A DNA stretch of 64,000 nucleotides from Rhizobium sp. ZPR4 (GCF_040215725.1 NZ_CP157967.1:2108001-2172000); one strand, 5' to 3'. Shown: positions 9,212 to 18,066, counted from the stretch's first letter. Translations and numbers: made by a program. The notes: generated by a model from the sequence alone, not told the origin.

Positions 9212-9286
9212 CTCGCAGCGTCGTCTTCCAGACTTCTTTGTTACGTTTTAGATTTCTAGAAAATAGTCGCTCAGGAAAATAGCAAC

Positions 9287-9306
9287 TGGGGCGCCGTAGC
9301 GCCCCA
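9287..9306 (-). terminator. Hairpin terminator of the ABC exporter at 9320
   Basis: A perfect 8-bp stem TGGGGCGC / GCGCCCCA with a 4-nt loop lies just past the exporter stop. The T run is weak. It may also serve the convergent LysE gene. Confidence 0.55.
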
Positions 9307-9319
9307 ATTACCCATTCCA

Positions 9320-11170
9320 TTATTGCGCCGCCTCGACTTCGTCGTGGTCGGCGAGGAAGCCACCGGACTGCCGGCTCCAGAGCTCGGCGTAGATGCCACC
9401 CTCCTGGACCAACTCCTGGTGCGTGCCCATCTCGATGATCCGGCCCTTGTCGAGAACGACGAGGCGGTCCATCTCGGTCAGGGTCGACAGGCGGTGCGCG
9501 ATTGCAATCACCGTTTTGCCGTGCATCAGCGCGAAGAGGTTTTCCTGGATCGCCGCTTCCACTTCGGAATCGAGCGCCGAGGTTGCCTCGTCGAGCACCA
9601 GGATCGGCGCGTCCTTCAGGAAGACGCGGGCGATCGCGATACGCTGGCGCTGACCACCCGACAGTTTGACACCCCGCTCGCCGACCTGCGCGTCGAGCCC
9701 CGTGCGGCCATGCATATCGACCAGACCTTCGATGAAGTCCCAGGCATTGGCACGCTTGGCTGCCTGGATGATTTCCTCATCGGTCGCGTCCGGACGGCCG
9801 TAAGCGATATTGTCGCGGATCGAGCGGTGCAGCAGCGATGTATCCTGCGTCACCACGCCGATCATCGAGCGAAGGCTGTCCTGCGTGACGCCCGCGATAT
9901 CGTGGCCGTCGATGGTGATGCGGCCGCTCTCCAGATCGTAGAAGCGCAGCAGCAGGTTCATCAGCGTCGTCTTGCCGGCGCCGGAGCGGCCGACAAGACC
10001 GACCTTTTCGCCCGCGCGGATATCGAGGCTCAGATCCTCCATGACACCCTTCGCCTTGCCATAGTGGAAGCGAATATGGTCGAAGCGGATCGCGCCCTGC
10101 TTGGCGACGATCGAGGATGCCGCCGGCTTGTCGATGATATCGTGCGGCTTCGACATCATCTCCATACCGTCATAGACGGTGCCGATGTTTTCGAAGAGCG
10201 CCGAGACCTCCCACATCACCCATTGCGACATGCCGTTGACGCGCATGGCAAGGCCGATGGCAATGGCGATGGAGCCGACCGAGATTGAACCGCTGAGCCA
10301 GAACCAGATCGACAGTGCCGAGACGATGAACAGCGCCGCGCAGTTGTTGAAATAGACCGAGGCGTGGAACAGCGTCACCTTGCGCATCTGCTTGTGCACG
10401 GTATCGAGGAATTCCTCCATGCCGGCCCTGGCATACGTCTCCTCGCGGCCAGCATGGGAGAACAGCTTCACCGTGGCGATGTTGGTGTAGCTGTCGACCA
10501 CGCGGCCCGTCATCATCGAGCGCGCATCGGCCTGCTGTGCGGCGATCTTGCGCAGCACCGGCACGAAATAGGCGACGATGGCGACATAGACGCCAAGCCA
10601 GACCAGGATCGGGATCATCAGCCGCCAGTCGGCCGCCGCGATGACGAGGATCATCGACAGGAAGTACGTGAACACGTAGACGAAGACATCGAGGATCTTC
10701 ATGACCGTTTCGCGCACGGCAAGCGAGGTCTGCATCACCTTGGTGGCGACACGGCCCGCGAACTCGTTGGCGAAAAAGGTCATGCTGTGGCGCAGCAGGA
10801 AGCGGTGCATCTGCCAGCGCGCGATCATCGGATAATTGCCGAGCAGCACCTGGTGCATGATGAAGCTGTCGAGGATCGCGGCAAACGGCAGGCCGACCAG
10901 CACCATCGCCCCCATCCAGAACAGCCTGGGCCATTCCGTCTGCAGGAAGGTCGCCTTATCGGCATGTGTCAGCCAGTCGACGATATCGCCGAGGAACTGG
11001 AACAGAGCCACCTCGCCAATCGCGATCGACATGGTGAGGATGCTCATGGCGATCAACCACGGCAACGCCGGCTTGGAATAGTGCCAGCAGAAGGCGAAGA
11101 GGCCGCGCGGCGGAGTATCCGGCACCTCGTTCGGGAATGGATTTAGTCGGCGTTCGAACCAGCTAAACAT
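9320..11170 (-). CDS. ABC half-exporter (MsbA/ABCB-like), paralogue of the 6376 gene
   Basis: 616 residues from ATG 11170 (MFSWFERRLNPFPNEVP), with GGAG a few nt upstream. The open frame extends 11 codons further, but the internal start matches the family N-terminus. Six membrane spans are followed by an ATPase domain with GRSGAGKTT, LSGGQRQRIAIARV, ILVLDEATSALD and AIAHRLST, all intact. It is the same subfamily as the exporters at 6376-8238 and 31318-33162. Its leader is unusual: an 18-codon ORF with an AAGGAGG ribosome site and an 8-bp inverted repeat lie between 11197 and 11381, suggesting post-transcriptional control. Substrate unknown. Confidence 0.93.
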   Translation of the reverse strand: MFSWFERRLNPFPNEVPDTPPRGLFAFCWHYSKPALPWLIAMSILTMSIAIGEVALFQFLGDIVDWLTHADKATFLQTEWPRLFWMGAMVLVGLPFAAILDSFIMHQVLLGNYPMIARWQMHRFLLRHSMTFFANEFAGRVATKVMQTSLAVRETVMKILDVFVYVFTYFLSMILVIAAADWRLMIPILVWLGVYVAIVAYFVPVLRKIAAQQADARSMMTGRVVDSYTNIATVKLFSHAGREETYARAGMEEFLDTVHKQMRKVTLFHASVYFNNCAALFIVSALSIWFWLSGSISVGSIAIAIGLAMRVNGMSQWVMWEVSALFENIGTVYDGMEMMSKPHDIIDKPAASSIVAKQGAIRFDHIRFHYGKAKGVMEDLSLDIRAGEKVGLVGRSGAGKTTLMNLLLRFYDLESGRITIDGHDIAGVTQDSLRSMIGVVTQDTSLLHRSIRDNIAYGRPDATDEEIIQAAKRANAWDFIEGLVDMHGRTGLDAQVGERGVKLSGGQRQRIAIARVFLKDAPILVLDEATSALDSEVEAAIQENLFALMHGKTVIAIAHRLSTLTEMDRLVVLDKGRIIEMGTHQELVQEGGIYAELWSRQSGGFLADHDEVEAAQ

Positions 11171-11196
11171 TGAAATGCTCCAAAGACTCGACCCTT

Positions 11197-11241
11197 CGAC
11201 CACCCACTGCGCCTAAGGATCGCACGCATATATGGTGGTCG
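11197..11241 (-). promoter_or_regulatory. Long-armed hairpin in the ABC exporter leader
   Basis: Inverted arms CGACCACC (11197-11204) and GGTGGTCG (11234-11241) enclose 29 nt that themselves contain TGCG/CGCA arms. Read on the minus strand the structure would form between the 18-codon ORF and the exporter start, about 27 nt before the ATG. Confidence 0.45.
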
Positions 11242-11324
11242 GGCGGTAAAACGACGAGGCCATGTTGGCCGCGCAATGATTTTAAAGAAGGGGGGTACTT
11301 GCGAATACGCGCCTTACAGCGCTC

Positions 11325-11381
11325 TCAATACATCCGTGGCTTCACGGCACGGAGGCGCATCATTACAAACGAGTTATCCAT
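11325..11381 (-). CDS. Candidate 18-residue leader ORF of the ABC exporter
   Basis: A minus-strand ORF reads MDNSFVMMRLRAVKPRMY. Its ATG follows AAGGAGG with a 5-nt spacer, one of the best ribosome sites in this region. It lies about 155 nt upstream of the exporter start and before the hairpin at 11197-11241. The peptide is basic and not recognised. An upstream ORF plus downstream hairpin is the layout of translational attenuators for export or resistance genes, but this is inference. The rest of the 11171-11566 gap shows nothing else except a possible short ORF before trmL. Confidence 0.4.
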   Translation of the reverse strand: MDNSFVMMRLRAVKPRMY

Positions 11382-11509
11382 CTGAGCCTCCTTCTTTCGC
11401 AAGTTGCAGAGCGCTTGCCTTTTAACGCGACTTTTCTTGTTTGAAAAGCGAAATATGCCTGAAAAATGGGCTGAATCCTTCAATTCTGCTTATGGGAGGC
11501 ATCACGGAA

Positions 11510-11557
11510 ATGACGGGCTCGCGAAAAGTCGAAGACAAGTCCTGGCAATTTCGCTAG
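11510..11557 (+). CDS. Possible 15-residue ORF coupled to trmL
   Basis: The ORF MTGSRKVEDKSWQFR follows GGGAGG (11494-11499) and ends 9 nt before the trmL ATG, which has no visible Shine-Dalgarno of its own. Translational coupling is possible. No homology is claimed. Confidence 0.28.
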   Translation: MTGSRKVEDKSWQFR

Positions 11558-11566
11558 TTGCAGCGC

Positions 11567-12046
11567 ATGACAAAACTGCGCATCGCCCTCTACCAACCCG
11601 ACATTCCCGGCAACACCGGCACGATCCTGCGGCTCGCCGCCTGCCTCGGCCTCGGCGTCGACATCATCGAGCCGGCCGGCTTCGACATATCCGATCGTAA
11701 CCTGAAGCGCGCCGGCATGGACTACCTCGCCGCAGTCACCCTGGCGAGGCACGTCAATTGGGAGCGCTTCGAGGCATGGAGGCAGGAAAGCGGACGGAGG
11801 CTGGTCCTGGCCTCAACGAAAGCGGCGCAGCGCTATACGGATTTTGCTTACCGCGACGACGATATTCTCCTCTTCGGCCGCGAGAGCGCCGGCGTGCCTG
11901 ACCATGTCCACGATAGAGCTGACGGCCGCATCCTGATCCCCATGGTCGAGGGCCAACGCTCCATCAATGTCGCAATGTCCGCCGCGATGATTTCAGGTGA
12001 AGCGCTGCGGCAGATAGAATGGTCGCCGCTCTCGGCCCGAGCCTGA
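11567..12046 (+). CDS. trmL: tRNA (cytidine(34)-2'-O)-methyltransferase, SPOUT family
   Basis: A 159-residue knotted SPOUT methyltransferase that 2'-O-methylates the wobble nucleotide of tRNA-Leu isoacceptors using SAM. The three SpoU motifs are clear: PDIPGNTGTILRLAACLG (~10-27), LLFGRESAGVPD (~101-112) and IPMVEGQRSINVAMSAA (~122-138). Length fits TrmL rather than the longer TrmH/RlmB types. ATG 11567 is preferred; TTG 11558 would add three residues. It is divergent from the ABC exporter at 9320-11170. Confidence 0.9.
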   Translation: MTKLRIALYQPDIPGNTGTILRLAACLGLGVDIIEPAGFDISDRNLKRAGMDYLAAVTLARHVNWERFEAWRQESGRRLVLASTKAAQRYTDFAYRDDDILLFGRESAGVPDHVHDRADGRILIPMVEGQRSINVAMSAAMISGEALRQIEWSPLSARA

Positions 12047-12140
12047 ATGTCGCACCCGAATAGCCGTTGGCACGCCGAATAAAGTGTGAGAAGCTTGGTC
12101 TTGGAATGCTCTAACTCAGGCAGCCTTGGCGAGGTGACCC

Positions 12141-13292
12141 ATGTTCCAGACGGCATTCACGCTTTCCCTTACGCAGTTCGCACGCAGCATGAGCCTCCCC
12201 GAACGGCTGCAGCGCTCTCCTGCCCGCAACCTTGCTCTCGAAGGCCTGCGCCAGCGCAATCTCGCGCTCGATGCGCTCTTCTACGACGTCACGGTGATCA
12301 CGCCGGAGGAAGCCTTCTATATCAGCGACTCTCTGGCTGCCGAAGGCGCGATCATGCTCGTTCCTCCAAGCGGACTTGGAGCTCTCACTCTCTGCGAAAC
12401 CATCGATGAATTCGTCCTGCGTGGTGGCGCCGATGCCCGGGCGCTCGCCGTCGCCGGCATAGGCGGTTCAGCCCTTGGTGCGGCCGCCTTCGCCCGCAAT
12501 GTAGCAGATGCAGTGGACGCGCCCGTCGCAGTCGTCGTTTCCGGCTACGGCATAGCCGACGTCATCACCGAAGCCTTCGGCGGATTGTTCTTCTTCGGCC
12601 ATCTGAAAGGCCTGCGGCCCTTTCTCGAAAGCCTGGACGACCTCGCCGGCCGCCCCAAGGTCGGCGCGCAGGCCGAGACGGCTGCTGCCCGCACCAGTCT
12701 CGATACGAGAACCGTGCAGGCGCTTCTTGCCGATCCCCGCCTTTCCTTCCGCCTGCTGACGGGCCACTCCAAGGGTAACCTCGTGCTGTCAGCCGCACTG
12801 CATAACCTCTGGAAACAGGATGAAGGGCGGGTCACCGAACTGGCGCGACATACGAAGATCGTGACGATCGGCACCCGCATCGCCATGCCGCCCGTCTTCA
12901 CCGATGTCGTCGATGTGATGGGAGAGTGGGACTGGTTCGGCGAAATCAACTCCCGACGCTTCATTCATGCCGATCAGCGCGTTGCACATGCATGGCACCA
13001 CACGAACACCGATCTCGGCGGCCATCTGCCGGTGACGATCACATTGATGGAGATTCTCGCGAAATCGCCGATGGTCGATGACCCGAAGGCGGAGGAGCAC
13101 GAGGCGGCAGCGCTCAGCACCGTGGCCACGCCGACAGGCATGGAGAAAAAGCCTGCCGCAACTCCGGCGCCAGGCGGAAACACGGCAACGATCGAGAAGG
13201 TCAAGAAGGCTTTCTCCGCAACCGCGAAGTCCGGAGCCCAGCCTCCATCATCCGACCCGTCGGATGATGGGCAATCACCCAAGCCGCATTGA
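12141..13292 (+). CDS. Conserved hypothetical protein with alpha/beta-hydrolase-like GxSxG motif
   Basis: 383 residues, starting at ATG 12141 behind a GAGGTG ribosome site. A hydrolase-like nucleophile elbow GHSKG occurs at 208-212 (Ser210) after a beta-strand-like FRLLT segment, followed by LVLSAALHNLW. Earlier there is a glycine/alanine-rich hydrophobic stretch (VAGIGGSALGAAAFARNV). Towards the end HADQRVAHAWHHTNTDLGGHLP carries several His that could supply a catalytic base. Residues ~320-383 are a low-complexity Pro/Ala/Ser tail. The pattern suggests a lipase/esterase-like fold, but I do not recognise a named family and the substrate is unknown. Confidence 0.75.
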   Translation: MFQTAFTLSLTQFARSMSLPERLQRSPARNLALEGLRQRNLALDALFYDVTVITPEEAFYISDSLAAEGAIMLVPPSGLGALTLCETIDEFVLRGGADARALAVAGIGGSALGAAAFARNVADAVDAPVAVVVSGYGIADVITEAFGGLFFFGHLKGLRPFLESLDDLAGRPKVGAQAETAAARTSLDTRTVQALLADPRLSFRLLTGHSKGNLVLSAALHNLWKQDEGRVTELARHTKIVTIGTRIAMPPVFTDVVDVMGEWDWFGEINSRRFIHADQRVAHAWHHTNTDLGGHLPVTITLMEILAKSPMVDDPKAEEHEAAALSTVATPTGMEKKPAATPAPGGNTATIEKVKKAFSATAKSGAQPPSSDPSDDGQSPKPH

Positions 13293-13380
13293 GCAGGGGC
13301 CAAAAGGGCAAGCCGGTCGCAAGCACGGGAACGCGCCGCGGCTCAAGAGCGCGGCGCTACAGACAGCCATGTCGTTCAGT

Positions 13381-13638
13381 TCAATCCGCCGATGGCAGGC
13401 GCCGCATGGTGAATTCGATGCGATCCCCATCGACCTGACGCCAGCTTTCGACTTCGGTCCAATAAGCAGCCTTGGGGAATTCGTCGAACCATTCGCGCGC
13501 CTTTTCACGCGCTTCAGGGCGGCTCAGACAAAAGGTCTCGCGAACGAATTCACTCTTTCCGCCGGCGGGATGCTCCTGCCGGTAACGGAATATTCTGTTT
13601 CTCAACCCATCCAGGGGCGGCGGTCCAGGTATCCTCAT
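13381..13638 (-). CDS. Small conserved hypothetical protein
   Basis: 85 residues from ATG 13638 (MRIPGPPPLDGLRNRIF), which has AGGCGAGG about 8 nt upstream; an open extension of 32 codons further upstream has no ribosome site. The sequence is charged and soluble, with a helix rich in Arg/Glu (SRPEAREKAREWFDEFPKAA) and a C-terminal strand-like stretch GDRIEFTMRRLP. No membrane segment, metal motif or known domain is visible. It is convergent with the gene ending at 13292. Function unknown. Confidence 0.6.
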   Translation of the reverse strand: MRIPGPPPLDGLRNRIFRYRQEHPAGGKSEFVRETFCLSRPEAREKAREWFDEFPKAAYWTEVESWRQVDGDRIEFTMRRLPSAD

Positions 13639-13812
13639 GATAAAACCTCGCCTTTGAGAGAGGGAACATAATACCGCATTGTGAAATTTGCGAGTCGATT
13701 CTCCTGCGACGTTGCTGCACTGGCTGCGCCGCAATCTTGCTGATATTCCAAATCACGATACATACAGTGCGAATCGCGGGCCGCCGGCTGCTCGCACCGT
13801 CGGAGAGCATGA

Positions 13813-14724
13813 ATGGAACGACCCAATCTTCCCAAGGGATTACCCGAGGATATTGAAGAAAAGAAAGAGGCAGCACGACACTGGTTCGAGGGCCTGCGCG
13901 ACACGATCTGCGCAGAATTCGAACAGCTGGAGAACGAGCTGACCGGCCCCCTTTCCGACCAGGAACCGGGCCGTTTCGTCGCCAAGGACTGGCAGAGGGA
14001 CAAGGGCCAGGGTGGCGGCGGCCGCATGTCGATGATGGAAGGTCGCGTCTTCGAAAAGGTCGGCGTCCACACCTCAACTGTCTATGGCGAATTCTCCCCC
14101 GACTTCCGCAGCCAGATTCCGGGTGCCGAGGAAGACCCCCGTTTCTGGGCGTCGGGACTGTCGCTGATCGCCCACCCCGTCAATCCGAACGTGCCGACCG
14201 TGCATATGAACACCCGCATGGTGGTGACGACGAGCCAGTGGTTCGGCGGCGGCGCCGACCTGACGCCGGTGCTCGATCGCCGCCGCACCCGGGAAGATCC
14301 CGACAGCGCCCTCTTCCACCGCGCCATGCAGATCGTCTGCGACCGCCACGCCGTCGCCGACTACCAGCACTACAAAAGCTGGTGCGACGAATATTTCTTC
14401 CTCAAGCACCGCAACGAGCCACGCGGCATTGGCGGCATCTTCTTCGACTGGCTGCATTCGACCGAAGAAGCCGGCGGCTGGAATGCCGATTTCGCCTTCA
14501 CCCGGGACGTTGGCCGTGCCTTCACGATGGTCTATCCGCGCATCGTTCGCTCCAATTTCAATGAAACATGGACGGAAGAGGATCGCGACGAGCAATTAAT
14601 TCGCCGTGGGCGCTATGTGGAGTTCAATTTGTTGTACGATAGGGGTACAATATTCGGACTGAAGACAGGCGGCAACGTGGAGTCGATCCTGTCGTCTCTG
14701 CCGCCCGTGGTGCGTTGGCCCTGA
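13813..14724 (+). CDS. hemF: Oxygen-dependent coproporphyrinogen III oxidase
   Basis: 303 residues. Catalyses the O2-dependent oxidative decarboxylation of coproporphyrinogen III to protoporphyrinogen IX in heme synthesis. Family blocks are present in order: [11 protein letters not shown] (~62-72), the [10 protein letters not shown] strand, [10 protein letters not shown] (~143-152) with active-site Asp, the [13 protein letters not shown]is region, [10 protein letters not shown] and the C-terminal [17 protein letters not shown] signature. Length matches HemF. It stands alone, preceded by about 120 bp without obvious Fnr-type sites. Confidence 0.97.
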   Translation: MERPNLPKGLPEDIEEKKEAARHWFEGLRDTICAEFEQLENELTGPLSDQEPGRFVAKDWQRDKGQGGGGRMSMMEGRVFEKVGVHTSTVYGEFSPDFRSQIPGAEEDPRFWASGLSLIAHPVNPNVPTVHMNTRMVVTTSQWFGGGADLTPVLDRRRTREDPDSALFHRAMQIVCDRHAVADYQHYKSWCDEYFFLKHRNEPRGIGGIFFDWLHSTEEAGGWNADFAFTRDVGRAFTMVYPRIVRSNFNETWTEEDRDEQLIRRGRYVEFNLLYDRGTIFGLKTGGNVESILSSLPPVVRWP

Positions 14725-14919
14725 GACACGTCGCGCAAAACAGGCGGCGATTTTGCAATAGCAGCGTAGAGAAAGCTTCGAACTTCAAGCGCAGAGAATG
14801 AATCCAAACGATCGCGATGCGCTTGAGGCGTTCAACATTAAATGATCAGACAACGCCCTGAAATCGGCGAGAGGAGTGCCTAAGTGACCTAATGCTCGTT
14901 TCAATCGGAGGAGGTTGTA

Positions 14920-15198
14920 ATGGCAGCAGACAAACAAGTCACGGAAGCTTCGAAAGAACAGAAACTTTCGCGCACAGTCGATAGTCCGGAGTTCATCATC
15001 CGACTGGCCGAGGATATGCGAACCCGCAGCGGGTCCGATTTGCCGCTTTCCTGCTTCATCGAGCAGGTAAGAATGCAATTGGCAGGCAAATCACCGAGCG
15101 ATATCGCTCGCTTCGCGGCCGATCGTTCCGCCAGGCAAGCACCCATCACCCAATATCAATCGTCGGATTGCTTCAAATCCTGGGCAATGCCGGATTGA
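14920..15198 (+). CDS. Hypothetical protein, 92 residues
   Basis: A small soluble protein preceded by a very strong ribosome site (GGAGGAGG, 7 nt before the ATG at 14920), which supports real translation. The sequence is rich in charged residues and Ser, with helical segments SPEFIIRLAEDMRTRSG and IEQVRMQLAGKSPSDIARFA. No transmembrane region, signal peptide or recognised domain. A 9-bp hairpin follows at 15215-15239. The about 195 bp upstream of it hold no other gene. Function unknown. Confidence 0.6.
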   Translation: MAADKQVTEASKEQKLSRTVDSPEFIIRLAEDMRTRSGSDLPLSCFIEQVRMQLAGKSPSDIARFAADRSARQAPITQYQSSDCFKSWAMPD

Positions 15199-15214
15199 TG
15201 TCCGGAACACCGCC

Positions 15215-15239
15215 TCCGGCAAGCGAGAGACTTGCCGGA
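15215..15239 (+). terminator. Hairpin after the 92-residue gene
   Basis: A perfect 9-bp stem TCCGGCAAG / CTTGCCGGA with a 7-nt loop starts 17 nt after the stop at 15198. No T run follows directly. A second hairpin (CCTTCATGC / GCATGAAGG, about 15273-15295) lies before the DUF1059 gene. Confidence 0.45.
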
Positions 15240-15329
15240 CGGCAGAAACCTTTTCTCATCCGTTGCGTTAAGGCCTTCATGCCCTTCGCATGAAGGGATG
15301 GGAAATTATTGAGAAATGAGGAGGAAGAT

Positions 15330-15515
15330 ATGCGACTGTTCGAATGTGGTACGCTCGTACCCGGTTGCGCCTGGCATACTCGCGCCAAGGATGACGCCGA
15401 GGTTGTTCGCCGCGCCGTCGAGCACATGCGCGAAGCGCATGGCGAAACCATCATCCGCGAAAACATGGTCGACAATATCAAGGCACGAATTCGCGACGAG
15501 GCCAACGCAGCCTGA
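15330..15515 (+). CDS. DUF1059 family small protein
   Basis: 61 residues from ATG 15330, with GAGGAGG 7 nt upstream. The pattern FECGTLVPGCAWHTRAKDD, then VVRRAVEHMREAH and IIRENMVDNIKARIRD, is typical of the short DUF1059 proteins found across actinobacteria and proteobacteria. Two Cys (CGTLVPGC) and two conserved His suggest a metal or redox site, but the family has no established function. An in-frame TTG at 15309 would put the strong ribosome site inside the gene, so I reject that start. It is convergent with the CCA-adding enzyme gene. Confidence 0.82.
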   Translation: MRLFECGTLVPGCAWHTRAKDDAEVVRRAVEHMREAHGETIIRENMVDNIKARIRDEANAA

Positions 15516-15554
15516 TTGGCGGCCCGGCCAGTCAGTCCCGCCAATCAGACCTCA

Positions 15555-16814
15555 TTATGAGGCATTGGCCAAATCCTTGAGTCGGGTGAGAAGGCTCGCC
15601 CGGTTCATCGCAAAATTCGCATCGAGCCACTCCTGCTCGAGCTTGGCCAACAGCTCGCCTACGCGCGGCCCGGCGGTGACACCCGCGGCAAGCGCATCCG
15701 CGCCATTGAGCGGGAAAGCCGGCCTCTTCCATTTTACCAAACGCGCCAGCAACTTCCCGAGCCGCGCGACGCGCGCCATCTCCTCGAAATCACCCTCCGC
15801 CTTGCTCCGGGCAACGGCCAGCGCCAGCTTCAGTCGAACAGCAACGCCGGTCGGATCATGGCGATAAAGCAGGCGGTCGAAGGCCGTTTCCGAAATATCG
15901 TCCTTGACGACGGGTGCGTTCGCCCAGGCCTGAAGGTAAGCGCCTTCGGCCTTCGAGAGGCGCAGCCGCTCGGCAAGCTTGGCAAGCCTTGTCGCATCGG
16001 GAGGCACGATGGCGGCAAGCCGCAATAGAGGCTCCGCCGCCCAGCCAAGAGCCTGTTCGGCGGCGACGAGCCCGGGAATGGCGTCGATGCCCCACTTCTC
16101 GGTTTCCGGCAGCACCTCGGTCAATATGCCGATCTGGCGCATCCAGAGCAGGGCCCTGCCCAAGTCCTCAGCCGCCAGCAGCTTCTTCATCTCGGACCAG
16201 ACACGCTCGGCAGAGAGCGTTGAAATCTTCGATTTTGCGGCAGCACAAGCGCGCAAGCCGTCCGCATCCGGGCGGCCGCTGCCATAATAGGCAAAGAAGC
16301 GGAAGAAGCGCAGAATCCGCAGGTGATCTTCGGCAATCCGTGTCGCCGCATCGCCGATAAAGCGTATGTTGCGCCGCTCCAGATCGGCAAGCCCGCCGAC
16401 GAGATCCACGACCTTGCCATCGGCGGACGCGTAAAGCGCGTTGATCGTCAGGTCCCGCCGCTCGGCATCGGCTTGCCAATCCTTACTGAAGGCAACCACG
16501 GCACGACGTCCGTCCGTTTCAACATCGCGCCGCAAGGTGGTGATTTCGAACGGCTTTCCATCGATGACTAAAGTGACGGTTCCATGCGCGATGCCGGTTG
16601 GTACCGCCTTGATCCCGGCCGCCTCTGCTCTTTCCACGACCGTTTCCGGCAGGAGGGTGGTCGCTATGTCGATATCGGCGACCGGCAACCCCATCAGGCT
16701 GTTGCGGACGGCGCCACCGACCACGCGCCCCTCGCCGCCATCGGCATCGAGCAGCGCCAGCACCCGCTGCAGTGCCTCATCGCGAAACCAGGCCTGATCG
16801 GCAACGGACGTCAT
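15555..16814 (-). CDS. cca: CCA tRNA nucleotidyltransferase / poly(A) polymerase family protein
   Basis: 419 residues of the class II nucleotidyltransferase family, which adds or repairs the 3'-CCA end of tRNAs. The head domain carries GGAVRNSLMG and VADIDIATTL with the metal-binding DxD (~37-55), followed by the RDLTINALYA motif and the RRNIRFIGDA / RILRFFRFFA tRNA-binding neck. The helical tail has no HD phosphohydrolase signature that I can see. It overlaps the Nudix gene by 4 nt, and that gene in turn overlaps the DUF1285 gene: a three-gene operon DUF1285-nudix-cca. Confidence 0.92.
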   Translation of the reverse strand: MTSVADQAWFRDEALQRVLALLDADGGEGRVVGGAVRNSLMGLPVADIDIATTLLPETVVERAEAAGIKAVPTGIAHGTVTLVIDGKPFEITTLRRDVETDGRRAVVAFSKDWQADAERRDLTINALYASADGKVVDLVGGLADLERRNIRFIGDAATRIAEDHLRILRFFRFFAYYGSGRPDADGLRACAAAKSKISTLSAERVWSEMKKLLAAEDLGRALLWMRQIGILTEVLPETEKWGIDAIPGLVAAEQALGWAAEPLLRLAAIVPPDATRLAKLAERLRLSKAEGAYLQAWANAPVVKDDISETAFDRLLYRHDPTGVAVRLKLALAVARSKAEGDFEEMARVARLGKLLARLVKWKRPAFPLNGADALAAGVTAGPRVGELLAKLEQEWLDANFAMNRASLLTRLKDLANAS

Positions 16815-17446
16815 GTATAGAGCCTTTCATAAAGCGTGCGGACGATGCCCGCGGTAATGCCCCAGATCATGCGCTGCCCATAGGGCATGCGATAGAAATG
16901 GCGTTCCGTCCCCTGCCAGAGCATGGTGTCGGTCACGTGGTGGTCGGGGTCCATCAGAAAGGAGAGCGGCACCTCGAAGGCGTCCTCCACCTCGGTCGGA
17001 TTGAGAGCCAGATGAAAACCGGGTTTCACCACGGCAAGAATGGGCGTGATGCGAAAGCCGGTCGCCGCCAGATAGTGTGGCAGCCGCGCCACCGGCTCGA
17101 TGAAAATGTCGGCAAGTCCAATTTCCTCGCCCGCTTCGCGCACTGCCGCCATTTCCGGCGACGCGTCCTCCGGATCGATGGCTCCGCCCGGAAAGGCGAT
17201 CTGGCCGGAATGCTTACGCAGGGTCGAGGTCCTGAGCGTAAAGATCACCTTCGCATCGTCGCCGCTGTCGACGACGGGCACGAGCACGGCAGCGTCCTTG
17301 AGTTTGAGATCCGCGACCTGCGATATGGTCTCGGGATTGAGGAGATGATCGCCGTGATCGCGCCAGGCAAGCTCCACCGGCCCACCGCTCTGGTGGAGCG
17401 CGCGACGGCGGAACTCGTCTGCGGAATAAAGGGGGAATTCATTCAT
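16811..17446 (-). CDS. CoA pyrophosphatase-type Nudix hydrolase
   Basis: 211 residues. The Nudix box GGAIDPEDASPEMAAVREAG EEIGL lies at ~93-117 with the full set of metal-binding Glu residues. Directly before it is LRKHSGQIAFPGG, the extra signature of CoA-diphosphatase (NudL/UPF0035) enzymes that cleave CoA or acyl-CoA to phosphopantetheine and 3',5'-ADP. It overlaps both neighbours by 4 nt (ATGA), so the DUF1285-nudix-cca order forms one translationally coupled unit. The link between CoA turnover and tRNA end repair is not obvious; co-transcription of this trio looks like conserved rhizobial gene order. Confidence 0.88.
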   Translation of the reverse strand: MNEFPLYSADEFRRRALHQSGGPVELAWRDHGDHLLNPETISQVADLKLKDAAVLVPVVDSGDDAKVIFTLRTSTLRKHSGQIAFPGGAIDPEDASPEMAAVREAGEEIGLADIFIEPVARLPHYLAATGFRITPILAVVKPGFHLALNPTEVEDAFEVPLSFLMDPDHHVTDTMLWQGTERHFYRMPYGQRMIWGITAGIVRTLYERLYT

Positions 17447-18066
17447 CGAGTGAGTGCATCCAGTTCGGCAACCGGCATGACGGGAAAGATGGAGCTGCCG
17501 GAACGCACGCAGAAGATTTCCCGTCCGGCGATTTCGACCGGTTCGCCGAGCTCGACGAGATCGTACATGACCGCACGCGTGACCAGAGCCTCCAGGCGCC
17601 CGCGGACATGCAGATAGGGCTTCAGCTCGTCGTTCTCGCCGCGGATGACGAAGCGGATCGGATGATCCCTGCCCGCTTCGACGACATCGCCGACATTGGT
17701 GCGGAAGGTCAGCACGCGCCTGCCCTCGCGCTCCGTCACGCTCATCTCGACGGCCACGAACGGCGCGTCGATGACGCGAATGCCCACCTTTTCCACAGGC
17801 GTGACGAGATAGGTCTTACCGTCGTCATCCTTGCGCAGAACTGTGGAAAACAACCGAACGAGCGGCGCACGGCCGATCGGCGTCCCAAGATAGAACCAGG
17901 TGCCGTCGGCGCGGATCTCCATGTCGATATCGCCGCAGAACGGCGGATTCCAGCGATCGACGGGCGGCAAGCCCTTCTTGGAGCCGCCGCTATCGCCGGC
18001 CGCGCGCGAAATCAGCGCCGCGAGGCTTGCGGCATCGCCCGATGTCCTGATTTCCTCGGTTGCCAT
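17443..18066 (-). CDS. DUF1285 domain-containing protein
   Basis: 207 residues. Family landmarks are PPVDRWNPPFCGDIDMEIRA (~35-54), GTWFYLGTPIGRAPLVRLFS and the FVAVEMSV and YLVTPVEKVGI strands. No signal peptide or membrane span. Structures of DUF1285 proteins show two small beta domains, but their biological role is not established. It is the first gene of the overlapping three-gene operon with the Nudix and CCA-adding enzymes and is divergent from moxR; the 167-bp gap between them should hold both promoters. Confidence 0.85.
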   Translation of the reverse strand: MATEEIRTSGDAASLAALISRAAGDSGGSKKGLPPVDRWNPPFCGDIDMEIRADGTWFYLGTPIGRAPLVRLFSTVLRKDDDGKTYLVTPVEKVGIRVIDAPFVAVEMSVTEREGRRVLTFRTNVGDVVEAGRDHPIRFVIRGENDELKPYLHVRGRLEALVTRAVMYDLVELGEPVEIAGREIFCVRSGSSIFPVMPVAELDALTR

